A DNA stretch of 64,000 bases, from NCBI RefSeq assembly GCF_016598615.1, contig NZ_CP066831.1, positions 9,548,001-9,612,000 on the forward strand, read 5' to 3'. Source of the DNA: Streptomyces liliifuscus. GTDB taxonomy: Bacteria > Actinomycetota > Actinomycetes > Streptomycetales > Streptomycetaceae. The notes below the pieces were generated by a model. The model searched no databases. It saw nothing but the letters and a program-made list of their open reading frames with translations, and was not told where the DNA came from. This document shows positions 41,180 through 50,782 of the stretch, one piece after another (positions within the stretch are counted from its first letter, which is position 1; every line of letters begins with the position of its first letter). The position numbers were made by a program, and so were the translations under genes.

Positions 41180-42223
41180 TCACAACACGGTGCCCCCGGT
41201 GGCGAGACGCAGCATCACCTTGCTGCTCCCGCTCCCCGGGTCGGCGGCGACGGCGAGCGCCTCCTCGGCCCGCTCCAGCGGGAAACGGTGGGTGATCAGC
41301 GGGGTCACGTCCAGGCCGTCCCGGAGCGCGAGCAGCGCCTCGTCGATCTCCTCGACGAACCGGTACGAGCCGATCCAGGTGATCTCCCGGGTCACCAGGT
41401 CGCCGAGCGCGGCGGCCACCGCCGTACCGGGCAGGTTGCCCACCTGGACGAGGGTGCCTCCGCGGGCCGTGGCCCGCAGCACGGGACCGAGCGCGGCCGG
41501 GGCGCCGGACGCCTCGAAGACCACGTCCACGTCCTCGGGCAGCCGGTCGCCGGCGGCCAGGTCGCACGTCTCGTCGGCGCCCATGGCGCGGGCGACGGCG
41601 AGGGAGGACGACGCGAGGTCGGCGGCGACGATCCGGCCCGCCCCGCGGTACCGCGCGGCGGCGACGACCAGGGAGCCGATCGGTCCACAGCCGTTGACCA
41701 GGACCGTACGGCCGCGCAGTTCGGGGGCCCGGCCCACTGCGTGCAGGGCGACGGCCAACGGCTCGGCGAGAGCGCCCTGTTCGGTGCCGACACCGTCCGG
41801 CAGCGGCCGGACCTGGGCCGCGGGAACCGCCCGGTACTCGCTGAACCCGCCGTCGGTGTGCGGGTCGAAGGCCGCCGAGCCGAAGTAGCGGACGCGCGGG
41901 TAGAGGTTGGTCCGTCCGGCGATCCGCTCGGGAAGGACGCCGTCGCCGACCAGTTGGGCCGGGTGCACGGTGACCGGCTGCCCTTCGCGGAGGCCGGTGA
42001 CGCCGTTGCCGAGCGCGGCGACCCGGCCCGCGAACTCGTGCCCGAGCACCAGCGGGTGGGTGAGCGCGGCGGTGCCGGACGCGCCCTTCTTCCAGTACGC
42101 GATGTCGGATCCGCAGATCCCGCCCCACTCCAGGGCCAGCAGCACCTCACCCGCGCCCGGCACCGGCCGGGCCCGCTCGTCGACGCGTACGTCGCCGGGA
42201 CCGTGCACCACAACCGCCCTCAT
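41180..42223 (-). CDS. Medium-chain alcohol/polyol dehydrogenase (idonate-dehydrogenase-like)
   Basis: A 347-aa MDR protein. The catalytic zinc residues Cys37 (GGICGSD) and His62-Glu63 (LGHEFAG) are present, as is the NAD(P) fold VLVNGCGPIGSLVVAAARY. The lobe that normally holds four structural-zinc cysteines (about 88-108) has none, so this subunit probably lacks the structural zinc. Overall it is closest to L-idonate 5-dehydrogenase and sorbitol dehydrogenases. Its start overlaps the transporter stop (ATGA). It probably feeds a keto-sugar acid into the KDG route. Confidence 0.86.
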   Translation of the reverse strand: MRAVVVHGPGDVRVDERARPVPGAGEVLLALEWGGICGSDIAYWKKGASGTAALTHPLVLGHEFAGRVAALGNGVTGLREGQPVTVHPAQLVGDGVLPERIAGRTNLYPRVRYFGSAAFDPHTDGGFSEYRAVPAAQVRPLPDGVGTEQGALAEPLAVALHAVGRAPELRGRTVLVNGCGPIGSLVVAAARYRGAGRIVAADLASSSLAVARAMGADETCDLAAGDRLPEDVDVVFEASGAPAALGPVLRATARGGTLVQVGNLPGTAVAAALGDLVTREITWIGSYRFVEEIDEALLALRDGLDVTPLITHRFPLERAEEALAVAADPGSGSSKVMLRLATGGTVL

Positions 42224-43614
42224 ACGGCGTCCTCCAGTCGGACCAGATCGCGTCCGCGTGTCTCGGGCGCGAGGTACGCGCTGACGAAGGTGATGAGCGA
42301 GTAGACGACGAGCATCGCCGCGATGGGCCACCAACTGCCGGTGACGGCCGTGAGCGTGGCCGCCAGGACCGGTCCGATCGCCGTGGCGAGGATGCCGCCG
42401 ATCTCCTTGGCGAGCGCGAGCTGGGTGAACCGGGTGCGGGAGCCGAAGAGTTCGGCCATCGTGACGCTCTCCAGCGAGAACAGCCCGAGGACGCCGACGT
42501 TCAGACCGAGGACCATGCCGAGCATCACGCCGGGGGTGGAGCCGGAGGTGATGAGGAGCATCACCGGGAAGGCGAGGACGACGGTCAGCAGCGAGAGCGC
42601 GAGGTAGATCACGCGGCGTCCGAAGCGGTCGCCCAGCAGGCCGACCACCGGCACGGTGGCGAAGCCGACCAGCGAGCCGTACACGATCGCGTCGGTCGGT
42701 ACGGACCGGCCGACCGCCAGGTTGGTGGCGATGTAGCCGACGAGGAACGTCTGCATCAGGCCGGAGTTGCCCGCCTGGCCGAAGCGCAGCCCCAGCGCGA
42801 GGAAGAACGCCTTGCCCTTGCGCTGGCGGATGCCCGCCGCCAGGACACTGCCCTTGTGCTCGTCGGCCGTGGCGATCACGGACTCGACCTCGTCACGGGC
42901 CAGCGCCACACCGTCCACCACGTCGGGGCGCTCCTCGAAGACCGGGCTCTCCTTGAGGCTGCGGCGAATCCAGACCGCGAAGATCATGAGTACGAAGCTC
43001 AGCAGGAAGGGCAACCGCCAGCCCCAGGACAGCAGTTGGTCCTCGCTGAGCACGGCGAGCAGTATGGCCCACAGTCCGGAGGCGGCGAGCGTCCCTGAGT
43101 TGGTGCCGAGCGACACCAGCGAGGAGATCAGCCCGCGCTTCTGTACGGGCGCGTACTCGGCCAGCATCACGGTCGCCCCGGCGATCTCGGCACCCGCGCC
43201 GAAGCCCTGCACCAGGCGCAGCACGACGAGCAGGATCGGCGCGAGGATGCCGATGGTGGCGTATGTGGGCAGTGTGCCGATGAGCGTGGTGGAGGCGCCC
43301 ATCAGCAGGATCGTGAGGAACAGGACCTTCTTGCGGCCTATCCGGTCGCCCATCCGCCCGAAGTAGACGGCCCCGGCGAGCCGGGCGACGTAGCCGACGC
43401 CGTAGGTGGCCATCGCGGCGATGAGCCCGATGGCCGGGCTGACGTCCGGGAAGAAGATCTTGTTGAAGACGATCGCGGCGGCCAGCGAGTAGAGCTGGAA
43501 GTCCATGAACTCCATGGCCGTGCCGAGCCAGCCCGAGACGGCGGCCCGGGTCAGATCACGGGTGCTGCGCTGAGCGGATGGCGTCTGCTGAGCGGCTATG
43601 ACGCTGTCCTTCAT
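42220..43614 (-). CDS. MFS transporter, metabolite:H+ symporter (MHS) type
   Basis: A 464-aa membrane protein with about 12 hydrophobic segments. It has the MHS signatures MEFMDFQLYSLAAAIVFNKI, ARLAGAVYFGRMGDRIGRKK and RLVQGFGAGAEIAGATVMLA. ATG 43614 is preferred over 43626 because GGAG lies 8 nt before it. Members import organic acids, and here a uronate or aldonate is likely from context. It sits inside the hexuronate gene block, coupled to the dehydrogenase downstream. Confidence 0.93.
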   Translation of the reverse strand: MKDSVIAAQQTPSAQRSTRDLTRAAVSGWLGTAMEFMDFQLYSLAAAIVFNKIFFPDVSPAIGLIAAMATYGVGYVARLAGAVYFGRMGDRIGRKKVLFLTILLMGASTTLIGTLPTYATIGILAPILLVVLRLVQGFGAGAEIAGATVMLAEYAPVQKRGLISSLVSLGTNSGTLAASGLWAILLAVLSEDQLLSWGWRLPFLLSFVLMIFAVWIRRSLKESPVFEERPDVVDGVALARDEVESVIATADEHKGSVLAAGIRQRKGKAFFLALGLRFGQAGNSGLMQTFLVGYIATNLAVGRSVPTDAIVYGSLVGFATVPVVGLLGDRFGRRVIYLALSLLTVVLAFPVMLLITSGSTPGVMLGMVLGLNVGVLGLFSLESVTMAELFGSRTRFTQLALAKEIGGILATAIGPVLAATLTAVTGSWWPIAAMLVVYSLITFVSAYLAPETRGRDLVRLEDAV

Positions 43615-43721
43615 CGTGAACTCCATTGTTCGGCGAAACGATGTTCGGGGACGGGGGCAGGGGGCGGTGGGGAGGGACCGGGGACGCTGTGCGGAGGGGC
43701 TGGGGATCCTGTGGGGAGGGA

Positions 43722-45167
43722 TCAGATCTCGACGCGGCCGGCCCGCAGGGCGGGGAGCCGGTCCGCGACGGAGGCGGTGAGCGCCTCGTCGCCCGCGAGA
43801 TCCGCCGCGCCGAGCACGCGCAGCAGTGCGCGTACGGTCTCGGCGGGGCGGGTCGCGGTCCCCCAGCAGGCGGCGAGCGCCTCGGCGGCCGGGTCGGCGG
43901 GCGCGTCGGCCCGTCGGGTGCTCTCCGCCCAGGCGGCCAGGGCGAGTTCGAGGACCGCGGTGCTCGCGCCATGGGCCCGCAGTTCGCGCAGACCGGGCAG
44001 CCAGCGCTCGGTGATCTTCACCGATCCGTCGGAGCCGATCTGCCGCAGCAGGTGGTGCATGGCGGGATTGCGGAAACGTACGACGAGATCGTCGGCGTAC
44101 GCGACCGGATCGGGGCCGTCTGCCGGGAGGGTGGGGGCGACCTCCGCACACAGCGACCGTACGAGGCGCTCGCCCCAGTCCGCCGTCATGGTCTCGGCGA
44201 TCGTGGTGAGCCCCGCGGCCGCACCGAGGTAGGCCAGGGCCGAGTGGGAGCCGTTGAGCAGTCGCAGCTTGGTGAGCTGGTAGGGCGCGACGTCCGGTAC
44301 GAACAGGGCGCCGTCGAGCTCCCAGGGCGGCCGGGGCGCGGCGAAGGAGTCCTCCAGCACCCACTGCCGGTACGGCTCGCCCGTCACGGGGAGGGCGTCG
44401 CGCACCCCGAGCGCGGCGCCGGCCACCGCCCGGTCGGCCTCGCTCGTCGCGGGCACGATCCGGTCCACGACCGTCGCGGGGAAGGCGACGGACTCGGCCA
44501 GCCGGTCCAGGATCTCCGCGCGGTCGGGCCAGGTCGACGCACGGATGTAGTCGTGGATGACACGACTCAGCGCTGCGCCGTTGTCCGCCATGTTGTCGCA
44601 GGACACGACATTGATCGGTGGCGCGCCTGCCCGCATCCGTGCGGCCAGCCCGGCGGCCAGCCGTCCGACCACCGTGGTGAGGGGCCAGTCGGCGGCAGCC
44701 GCGAGATCGGCGGCGACCGGTCCGGCCGCGGTGTCGAGCCCGCCCGTCGACGGGGAGCGGTGATAGCCCTTCTCCGTCACGGTGAGGGTCACCACCGTCA
44801 CCTCGGGGTCGGCGAGCAGGGCGTCGACGGTCCTGGCGTCGGGGCCCATGGCCAGCGCACCGACGACCGAGCCCACGACACGCGTGCGGTGACCGTCCGG
44901 ACGCCGTTCGGTGAGCGAGTACAGACAGTCCTGGTCCCGCAGGGCGCGTACGGTCGAGGCCGACCGGGGCGCGACCGCGGTGATGCCCCAGGGCTCGCCC
45001 GAGCGCGCGGCGGCGTTCTCGGTGAACACGGCCTGGTGCGCCCGGTGGAAGGCGCCGAGACCGAAGTGGACGACACGGGTGCGCAGTTCGGCCGGATCGA
45101 CGGCGGGCCGCAGTTCGGGTGGGAGCCGGCGGAGGGACTCACGGCTCAACAGGTCGTCGGCGCTCAC
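43722..45167 (-). CDS. Mannitol dehydrogenase-family fructuronate reductase (UxuB type)
   Basis: A 481-aa polyol-specific long-chain dehydrogenase from GTG 45167. The NAD-binding start is RVVHFGLGAFHRAHQAVF, and the catalytic signature KLRLLNGSHSALAYLG carries the Lys-Asn-His set. It interconverts fructuronate and mannonate, or mannitol and fructose; the adjacent mannonate dehydratase gene favours fructuronate. Its GTG overlaps the dehydratase stop (GTGA), so the two are translationally coupled. Confidence 0.9.
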   Translation of the reverse strand: MSADDLLSRESLRRLPPELRPAVDPAELRTRVVHFGLGAFHRAHQAVFTENAAARSGEPWGITAVAPRSASTVRALRDQDCLYSLTERRPDGHRTRVVGSVVGALAMGPDARTVDALLADPEVTVVTLTVTEKGYHRSPSTGGLDTAAGPVAADLAAAADWPLTTVVGRLAAGLAARMRAGAPPINVVSCDNMADNGAALSRVIHDYIRASTWPDRAEILDRLAESVAFPATVVDRIVPATSEADRAVAGAALGVRDALPVTGEPYRQWVLEDSFAAPRPPWELDGALFVPDVAPYQLTKLRLLNGSHSALAYLGAAAGLTTIAETMTADWGERLVRSLCAEVAPTLPADGPDPVAYADDLVVRFRNPAMHHLLRQIGSDGSVKITERWLPGLRELRAHGASTAVLELALAAWAESTRRADAPADPAAEALAACWGTATRPAETVRALLRVLGAADLAGDEALTASVADRLPALRAGRVEI

Positions 45168-46372
45168 CAGTCGTGCACCGACCCGTCGAGACGGCGGGCG
45201 ACCGGGAGGTAGCGCCGCTGGTAGGGGAAGCGCTCGGCGGCCTTCTCGTCGTACTCGACGCCGAGGCCCGGCTCCTCGGAGGGGTGCAGCATGCCGTCGG
45301 CGAAGGTCACCCCCGTACGGAACACCTCGGCGGTCTCGTCGGGGTGGCCCATGTGCTCCTGGATGCCGAAGTTCGGCACGGTGATGTCGACGTGCACGGC
45401 GGCCGCCATGCTGACGGGGGAGAGGTCGGTCGCCCCATGGGATCCGGTCCGCACCTGGTAGAGCGCGGCGAGGTCGAAGATCCGCCGCAGATGGGTGATC
45501 CCGCCCGCGTGGACGACGGTGGTGCGTACGTAGTCGATGAGCTGCTCGGTGATCAGGTGCTGGACGTCCCAGATCGAGTTCATCACCTCGCCGACCGCGA
45601 TCGGCGTCGTGGTGTGCTGCCGGATGAGCCGGAACGCCTCCTGGTTCTCGGCCGGGGTCGGGTCCTCCATCCAGAACAGCCGGCAGCCCTCGACGCTCTT
45701 GCCGAACCGGGCCGCCTCGATCGGGGTCAGCCGGTGGTGCACGTCGTGCAGCAGGTGGAAACCGAAGCCGAACCGCTCCCGCACCGCCTCCAGGTAGGTG
45801 GGCGCGAAGCCGAGATAGGCCTCGGTGTCCCAGGGCTGCTCGTCCGGCAGCTCGGTCGCGGCCGGCTCGTAGACCTTGCCCTTGCGCACGCCGTACGTGC
45901 CGCCGACCTCGGGCACGGCGGCCTGCGCCCGTACGGCCTTGTAGCCCAGCTCCAGATAGCGCTGGACGTCGTCCAGCAGCGACGGCGTGTCGGTGCCGCT
46001 GGCGTGCGAGTAGACGAGTACGCCGTCGCGCGACCGGCCGCCGAGGAGCTGGTAGACGGGCAGTCCGGCCGTCTTGCCCTTGATGTCCCACAGGGCGGTG
46101 TCGACGGCGGCGATCGCGGTCATGGTGACCGGCCCGCGCCGCCAGTAGGCACCCTTGTAGAGGTACTGCCACATGTCCTCGATACGGGCGGGGTCCTTGC
46201 CGATCAGCAGGGGAACCACGTGGTCGCGCAGATAGCTCGCCACGGACAGTTCACGACCGTTGAGCGTGGCGTCACCGAGCCCGGTCACCCCGTCCGTGGT
46301 GGTGATGCGCAGCGTGACGAAGGTACGGCCGGGGGAGGCGACGAACACCTCGACGCGTTCGATCTTGCTCAC
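45164..46372 (-). CDS. Enolase-superfamily D-mannonate dehydratase (ManD/RspA type)
   Basis: A 402-aa protein, the standard ManD length, from GTG 46372 behind AAGGAG. It belongs to the mandelate-racemase branch: KAVRAQAAVPEVGGTYG, HDVHHRLTPIEAARF, FWMEDPTPAENQEAF, AVGEVMNSIWD and the His region RTGSHGATDLSPVS carry the metal acids and acid/base residues. ManD removes water from mannonate to give 2-keto-3-deoxygluconate. Some members act slowly or on gluconate. As first gene of the minus-strand block it lies directly behind the GntR palindrome. Confidence 0.92.
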   Translation of the reverse strand: MSKIERVEVFVASPGRTFVTLRITTTDGVTGLGDATLNGRELSVASYLRDHVVPLLIGKDPARIEDMWQYLYKGAYWRRGPVTMTAIAAVDTALWDIKGKTAGLPVYQLLGGRSRDGVLVYSHASGTDTPSLLDDVQRYLELGYKAVRAQAAVPEVGGTYGVRKGKVYEPAATELPDEQPWDTEAYLGFAPTYLEAVRERFGFGFHLLHDVHHRLTPIEAARFGKSVEGCRLFWMEDPTPAENQEAFRLIRQHTTTPIAVGEVMNSIWDVQHLITEQLIDYVRTTVVHAGGITHLRRIFDLAALYQVRTGSHGATDLSPVSMAAAVHVDITVPNFGIQEHMGHPDETAEVFRTGVTFADGMLHPSEEPGLGVEYDEKAAERFPYQRRYLPVARRLDGSVHDW

Positions 46373-46395
46373 AGGTACTCCTTGGTCGCGAAGTA

Positions 46396-46407
46396 CTTGT
46401 ATACAAG
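46396..46407. promoter_or_regulatory. GntR/FCD-type operator CTTGTATACAAG
   Basis: A perfect 12-bp palindrome with the TTGTATACAA core typical of FCD-subfamily GntR sites, placed 24 bp upstream of the manD start and 56 bp before the gntR start. A half-like ACTTGTGT lies at 46430-46437 on the gntR side. Confidence 0.8.
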
Positions 46408-46462
46408 CATCTGTCGCGCAGCATGGCAATACTTGTGTCGCCGTCCTACGTACGATGTGCAC

Positions 46463-47173
46463 ATGGCTCAAACGAACGGGCGGACGAGTCGGCGCGATAT
46501 CTATCTGAAATTGCGTCAGTTGGTCCTGACCCTCGAACTTCCCCCGGGCGCGGCCCTCTCGGAGAACGAACTCGCCGCGTCGCTGGGCGTCAGCCGCACG
46601 CCCGTGCGGGAGAGCCTGATCCTGCTGGCCCAGGAGGGCCTGGTGCAGGTCTTCCCGAAGATCGGGTCGTTCGTGTCACGCGTGGATCCCGCACAGGTCG
46701 CCGACGCACAGTTCCTCCGGGAGGCGGTGGAGCTCGCATCGCTCGACGACCTTCCCGAGCAGCTCGACCCCGCGGTCGTCGAGGAACTGCGGGGCAACCT
46801 GAACCGCCAGCAGCGGGCGGACCTCGACCTGGAGGAGTTCTTCGATCTGGACGAGGCGTTCCACCAGGGCCTGATGCGCCTGAGCGGTCACGGCAATGTG
46901 TGGACCACCGTCGCGGCGGCCAAGGGCCACCTGGACCGGGCCCGCCGCCTCGGCCTGCACGAGAACGTGTCCCCGGCCGTCTTCGCCGCCCAGCACCACG
47001 AGATCTTCGAGGCGATCGTCGGCGGGAACGTCCAGCTCGCCCGCACGGCCATGCGTACACACCTGCGGGCCGTCTTCAGCGACATCGAACGCATCCGCGC
47101 GCACTCGCCCGAACTGTTCGCGACCGACGCCTCGACCGTGCCCGTGCGACGCAACGTCGTCGTCTGGGAGTGA
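46463..47173 (+). CDS. GntR-family (FCD) repressor of the hexuronate genes
   Basis: A 236-aa regulator. The winged helix spans about 10-75 (LTLELPPGAALSENELAASL, then VSRTPVRESLILLAQEGLV), and a helical FCD ligand domain follows, with His residues (FHQGLMRLSGHGNVW, AQHHEIFEAIVGG) that bind metal in this class. It is divergent from the dehydratase operon with the palindrome between them, so it should repress the cluster and itself. An uronate or mannonate ligand is inferred. Confidence 0.92.
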   Translation: MAQTNGRTSRRDIYLKLRQLVLTLELPPGAALSENELAASLGVSRTPVRESLILLAQEGLVQVFPKIGSFVSRVDPAQVADAQFLREAVELASLDDLPEQLDPAVVEELRGNLNRQQRADLDLEEFFDLDEAFHQGLMRLSGHGNVWTTVAAAKGHLDRARRLGLHENVSPAVFAAQHHEIFEAIVGGNVQLARTAMRTHLRAVFSDIERIRAHSPELFATDASTVPVRRNVVVWE

Positions 47174-47276
47174 TCCCGCCGCCCGCCCCGGCCTCGGAAA
47201 AGTACTTCCCGTCTGCAACCAATACACTGCGGCGACGCGTCCGTCACTTCAGCCGCGAATCGGGGGAGTTGCAGAG

Positions 47277-48227
47277 ATGAACGCCTGGAACCCGCAGGGG
47301 CCGCCACCGTACGACCCGCACGGTGGCAATGTGCCTCCGCAGCCCCAGGGCCCGTACCCGTACAACACTCCACCGCCGCCCGGCGGTTACCCGCCCAACG
47401 GCCCACAGCCCTACCCGCCGCACCCCTACCCTCCGCAGCCCGGCCCGCCGTACCCGGGGCCGCTGCCCCAGCGCCGCGTGGGACCGCTCGGGCGGCTGTG
47501 GCGCACCGCGGGTCCCATCGCGGTCGGGCGCAAGGTCTTCACGCCGTCGCGGCCGGGCCGGGTCGACGACGAGGTGGTCGCCCGCATCCAGAAGATCCGC
47601 ACCATCGTCGGCCTGTGTGCCGTCGTGTGGGTGACGATCTCCTACAAAATCGCCGCGTCCGCGGGGGACATCGCGAGCGACCGCGGAAACCAGGCCTGGA
47701 TCAACGTACTTGTGCTCGCGGCGACCTTCCCGGTGGCCGTCGGGGTGCTGATCGCCGTGGCCCGGCCACCGGCCCGTCAGGAGCTGCTGCGCCGCACCGC
47801 GAAGCCCTTCGGTTCGATCCTGGCCATCATGGGCGCCATGTTCGTGTTCCCGGCGTCCGTGCTCACCGGCTTCGTCAGCGGGCGGTTCGCCACCAATCCC
47901 GTGATGACGGTGGTCACCGTCGTCGTCACGCTGCTCACGATCGTCTGGGTCCTCCCGTTCGTCTTCTACGGCATCGGTATGTCCCTCGTCCATGTCTTCC
48001 GCACCGCGGACATCCATGAGACGGTGCCGCCTCTGCTGGCCATCACGCTCGTGTGGGAGATGGCACTGGTGGATATGTTCACAGGGGCCTACGACACTCT
48101 GCCGGGGCCCGTCCGGATCGTCGTCACGCTCGGCGCGCCGCTGTCCGTCACCGCGGTGGGCCTCTGGGAACTGCGCCGCCTGCGTACCAACTACGGCCTC
48201 ACACTGCGCGGCGCGCTCATGCGCTGA
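47277..48227 (+). CDS. Proline-rich multi-pass membrane protein, function unknown
   Basis: A 316-aa protein. The first 75 residues are a Pro/Tyr/Gly-rich cytoplasmic-type tail (repeated PPYP and PQPYPPHPY units). Five or six hydrophobic segments follow, among them IVGLCAVVWVTISYKIA, INVLVLAATFPVAVGVLIAV, ILAIMGAMFVFPASVLTGF and VMTVVTVVVTLLTIVWVLPF. I do not recognise a named family. It is encoded on the same strand as the next membrane protein and the FHA protein, which may form a loosely linked group. Confidence 0.75.
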   Translation: MNAWNPQGPPPYDPHGGNVPPQPQGPYPYNTPPPPGGYPPNGPQPYPPHPYPPQPGPPYPGPLPQRRVGPLGRLWRTAGPIAVGRKVFTPSRPGRVDDEVVARIQKIRTIVGLCAVVWVTISYKIAASAGDIASDRGNQAWINVLVLAATFPVAVGVLIAVARPPARQELLRRTAKPFGSILAIMGAMFVFPASVLTGFVSGRFATNPVMTVVTVVVTLLTIVWVLPFVFYGIGMSLVHVFRTADIHETVPPLLAITLVWEMALVDMFTGAYDTLPGPVRIVVTLGAPLSVTAVGLWELRRLRTNYGLTLRGALMR

Positions 48228-48311
48228 GGGCGCAGCCCCGGGAGGGGTCCCGGGGGTGGGGCGGCACCATGCCGACATCGAGACTCGTTCTGCGACCCGG
48301 GGGAGACCAGG

Positions 48312-49751
48312 ATGAACGAACCGACGCATGCCCTGCCCGAAATGCCGGAACCCATGCCTCCCGAGGACCGGGCGCACGACCCGCTGGCCGTCGCCCTCGG
48401 CAACGCCTCACTCCTCGGCGTCGGTTACCTGATGCTGCGGCGGCGCAGACTCGCCGCCGCGGCCGCGGTCGTCACCGTCGTGCTCGTCTCCCGGCTCGTC
48501 TCGACCGCCCGGCCGGCGTACGAGATCGCCGTCCTCGTGTGGTGGGTCGCGGTCGTCGCCCACGGGTGGTTCCTGGCGCGCAGGGGCGGCAGCGGGGTCG
48601 CTCTGCGACGTCAGAGCGTGGTCGCACTGTGCATCACGCTGTCGGTGCTGCTGGCCGTGGCGCTCCTGCGATTCGACGCCTCCAGGATCGAGGAGAGCGT
48701 CACCGAGGCCCGCGAACGCGGCGACTGCGCCGGGGTGTCGAGCGCCCAGGACAGGGTGTGGTTCGGACATCGGGTCGCCGACGCCCCGCTGTCCGCCCGC
48801 GGCGACGAGAGCGTAGAGGCATGCGACCGGCTGCGGTCGGCCCGGACGGAACTGAACACCGCGCTGACCGGGAACACCGATGCCCTGGACGAGGGCTTCG
48901 GCACACTCGCCTCCGTCCTCGCCGAACCCGGCAACGAGAAGACGGTCGAGACGACCCTGACCGGATTCCTCGGGGGCCTGCCCGCCAAGGACCCCTGCAC
49001 CACCGTCACCGTCACCGACTGGCTCCGCGACCGGAAGCGCAGCGACGACGTACTGGACCGGTCCGCCGACACGGCCCGGCGTACCGCGCCCGCCGCCCTC
49101 GTCGGATGCGGTGACGAGCTGATGGCGGACAGCAGTTGGCAGGACGCCCGTGCGCACTACGAGCGGCTGCTGGACCGCTACCCCGGCGACGAACTGGCGG
49201 ACAAGGCCAGGAAGGGAGCCCGGAAGGCCACCCAGAGCATCGAGTTGGCCAACGTCCGCAGCCTGCTCGCACCGGGCTCCGGAACCCAGCCCGAGTACTG
49301 CTCCCGCCCGGCGAAGTACAGCGGCGCCAAGCCCATGGGCAAGGGCACCAACCGCGCGCTGTTCTACACCGGCAACACATACGGCGACGACTACACCGAC
49401 AAGCTCCCCGGCTCCTGGAAGGCCGCCGACGCGGCCGACGCCGTCCTGGTGGTCTGCATGGGCGAGGACACCTTCGGAACGTCCGTCCGCACCTGCCCGT
49501 ACCAGGGCCGGACCTCCGGCTCCACCACATACGTGACCTTCCACAAGATCGCGATCCCGGTGAAGGTCTACGAGGTGCGCACCGGCAAACTCGTCGCCAA
49601 GCGCAAGATCCAGATCAACGGGTCGAGTTGCCCCTCCCTCATCACGTACTTCACCGCCGGCGACTCCGACTCGGGCCCGCCGACGACCAGGTACGTCAGC
49701 GAGTCGAAGTCCGACGTGCGCTCCGCGTTCCGGCCACTGGTCGTCCGCTGA
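48312..49751 (+). CDS. Membrane protein with outside tetratricopeptide-like region
   Basis: A 479-aa protein. Three hydrophobic segments lie between about 30 and 120 (LAAAAAVVTVVLVSRLVSTA, EIAVLVWWVAVVAHGWFL, VVALCITLSVLLAVALL). A soluble region then contains a helical repeat like TPR (WQDARAHYERLLDRYPGDEL). The C-terminal part is beta-rich with paired cysteines (VVCMGEDTFG, RTCPYQGRT, GSSCPSL). No family name is certain. It starts 84 bp after the previous membrane protein. Confidence 0.72.
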   Translation: MNEPTHALPEMPEPMPPEDRAHDPLAVALGNASLLGVGYLMLRRRRLAAAAAVVTVVLVSRLVSTARPAYEIAVLVWWVAVVAHGWFLARRGGSGVALRRQSVVALCITLSVLLAVALLRFDASRIEESVTEARERGDCAGVSSAQDRVWFGHRVADAPLSARGDESVEACDRLRSARTELNTALTGNTDALDEGFGTLASVLAEPGNEKTVETTLTGFLGGLPAKDPCTTVTVTDWLRDRKRSDDVLDRSADTARRTAPAALVGCGDELMADSSWQDARAHYERLLDRYPGDELADKARKGARKATQSIELANVRSLLAPGSGTQPEYCSRPAKYSGAKPMGKGTNRALFYTGNTYGDDYTDKLPGSWKAADAADAVLVVCMGEDTFGTSVRTCPYQGRTSGSTTYVTFHKIAIPVKVYEVRTGKLVAKRKIQINGSSCPSLITYFTAGDSDSGPPTTRYVSESKSDVRSAFRPLVVR

Positions 49752-49954
49752 GCGGCAGCCCCGCCGGGCGAAGCAGGAGTCGGCATCGGTGGGCAGGGGC
49801 ATCCCGCTCCTACTTATGCGAACCCGCCTTGGGGAGGGGTCCCGGAGCGGGCGCGGACCCTGAGGAACTGAGGAATACACCCGTGGGTGAACCGAGAACC
49901 CTGACAACCGGCACCCCCTGACAACCCGACCCCGACGAACCGAGGAGTCCAGCG

Positions 49955-50749
49955 ATGCCCCTCTCCGCCAGCCTCGCGCGCGGTGTCGCGTCGGCCGCCC
50001 CCGGCACCCTGCACGCCCGCACGGTGACCGGCGACCTCAGCGCCCCGCCCCGGCAGGGCCTGACCGTCCGCTTCGGGCGCGGTGAGAAGCCGGACGTCGA
50101 CCTGGGCGTCGGCCTGGACGACCTGCGGGTGAGCCGGCGGCACGGCGAACTGACGTACCGCCAGGGGCAGTGGTGGCTGCGCAACACCGGGCAGCAGCTC
50201 GTCCGGCTGCCCCGCGGCCGGATGATGCACCTCAGCACCGAGCCGCTCCCGCTCACCACCGGCTACACACCGCTGTTCGTCAAGGGCTCCGGCTACCGGG
50301 AGCACCTGGTCGAGCTGTACGTGGCGGGCCACGACGACCAGGGCCCGGTGTCGAGGCGCCGCGCCGAGACCGTACGGCCGGAGACCTGGGCGCTCGACGA
50401 CGACGAACGGCTGCTGCTCGTCGTGCTCGGTCAGCGGTACCTCCTGTACGAGGAGGATCCGAGACCCCTGACGTACGCGATGGCCGCCAGGCAGCTCATC
50501 TACCTTCACCCGGACGGCAATTGGAACGAGCGCAGGATCGAGTACCGGATCGAGGCCGTACGGCGCCGACTGCACCGCACCGGATTCCGATACCCGCTGA
50601 TGCACGACAAGTCCGAGGGCCGTCCCAACGACAACGGTCTGCTGCACAACCTGCTCAAGGGACTGGTGGAGTCAACCACGCTGGTACCGCCGGACCTGGA
50701 CCTGATGGAGGACAACACGGCCTGGCCGGACCCCGAGCAACGGGGGTGA
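49955..50749 (+). CDS. FHA-domain protein
   Basis: A 264-aa protein. The N-terminal third shows the forkhead-associated pattern: VRFGRGEKPDVDLGV (Gly-Arg), DDLRVSRRHGELTYRQGQWW (Ser-Arg-x-His) and a later Asn-Gly-like turn (LRNTGQQLVRLP). FHA domains bind phosphothreonine peptides. The C-terminal half (ALDDDERLLLVVLGQRYLLY, then a basic helical segment) looks like a small winged-helix region. It is convergent with a Ser/Thr kinase whose stop is 34 bp away, which suggests a phospho-signalling link. Confidence 0.85.
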   Translation: MPLSASLARGVASAAPGTLHARTVTGDLSAPPRQGLTVRFGRGEKPDVDLGVGLDDLRVSRRHGELTYRQGQWWLRNTGQQLVRLPRGRMMHLSTEPLPLTTGYTPLFVKGSGYREHLVELYVAGHDDQGPVSRRRAETVRPETWALDDDERLLLVVLGQRYLLYEEDPRPLTYAMAARQLIYLHPDGNWNERRIEYRIEAVRRRLHRTGFRYPLMHDKSEGRPNDNGLLHNLLKGLVESTTLVPPDLDLMEDNTAWPDPEQRG

Positions 50750-50782
50750 CGTGCGGGGGACCCGGCCCGGTTCCCCCTCGGG

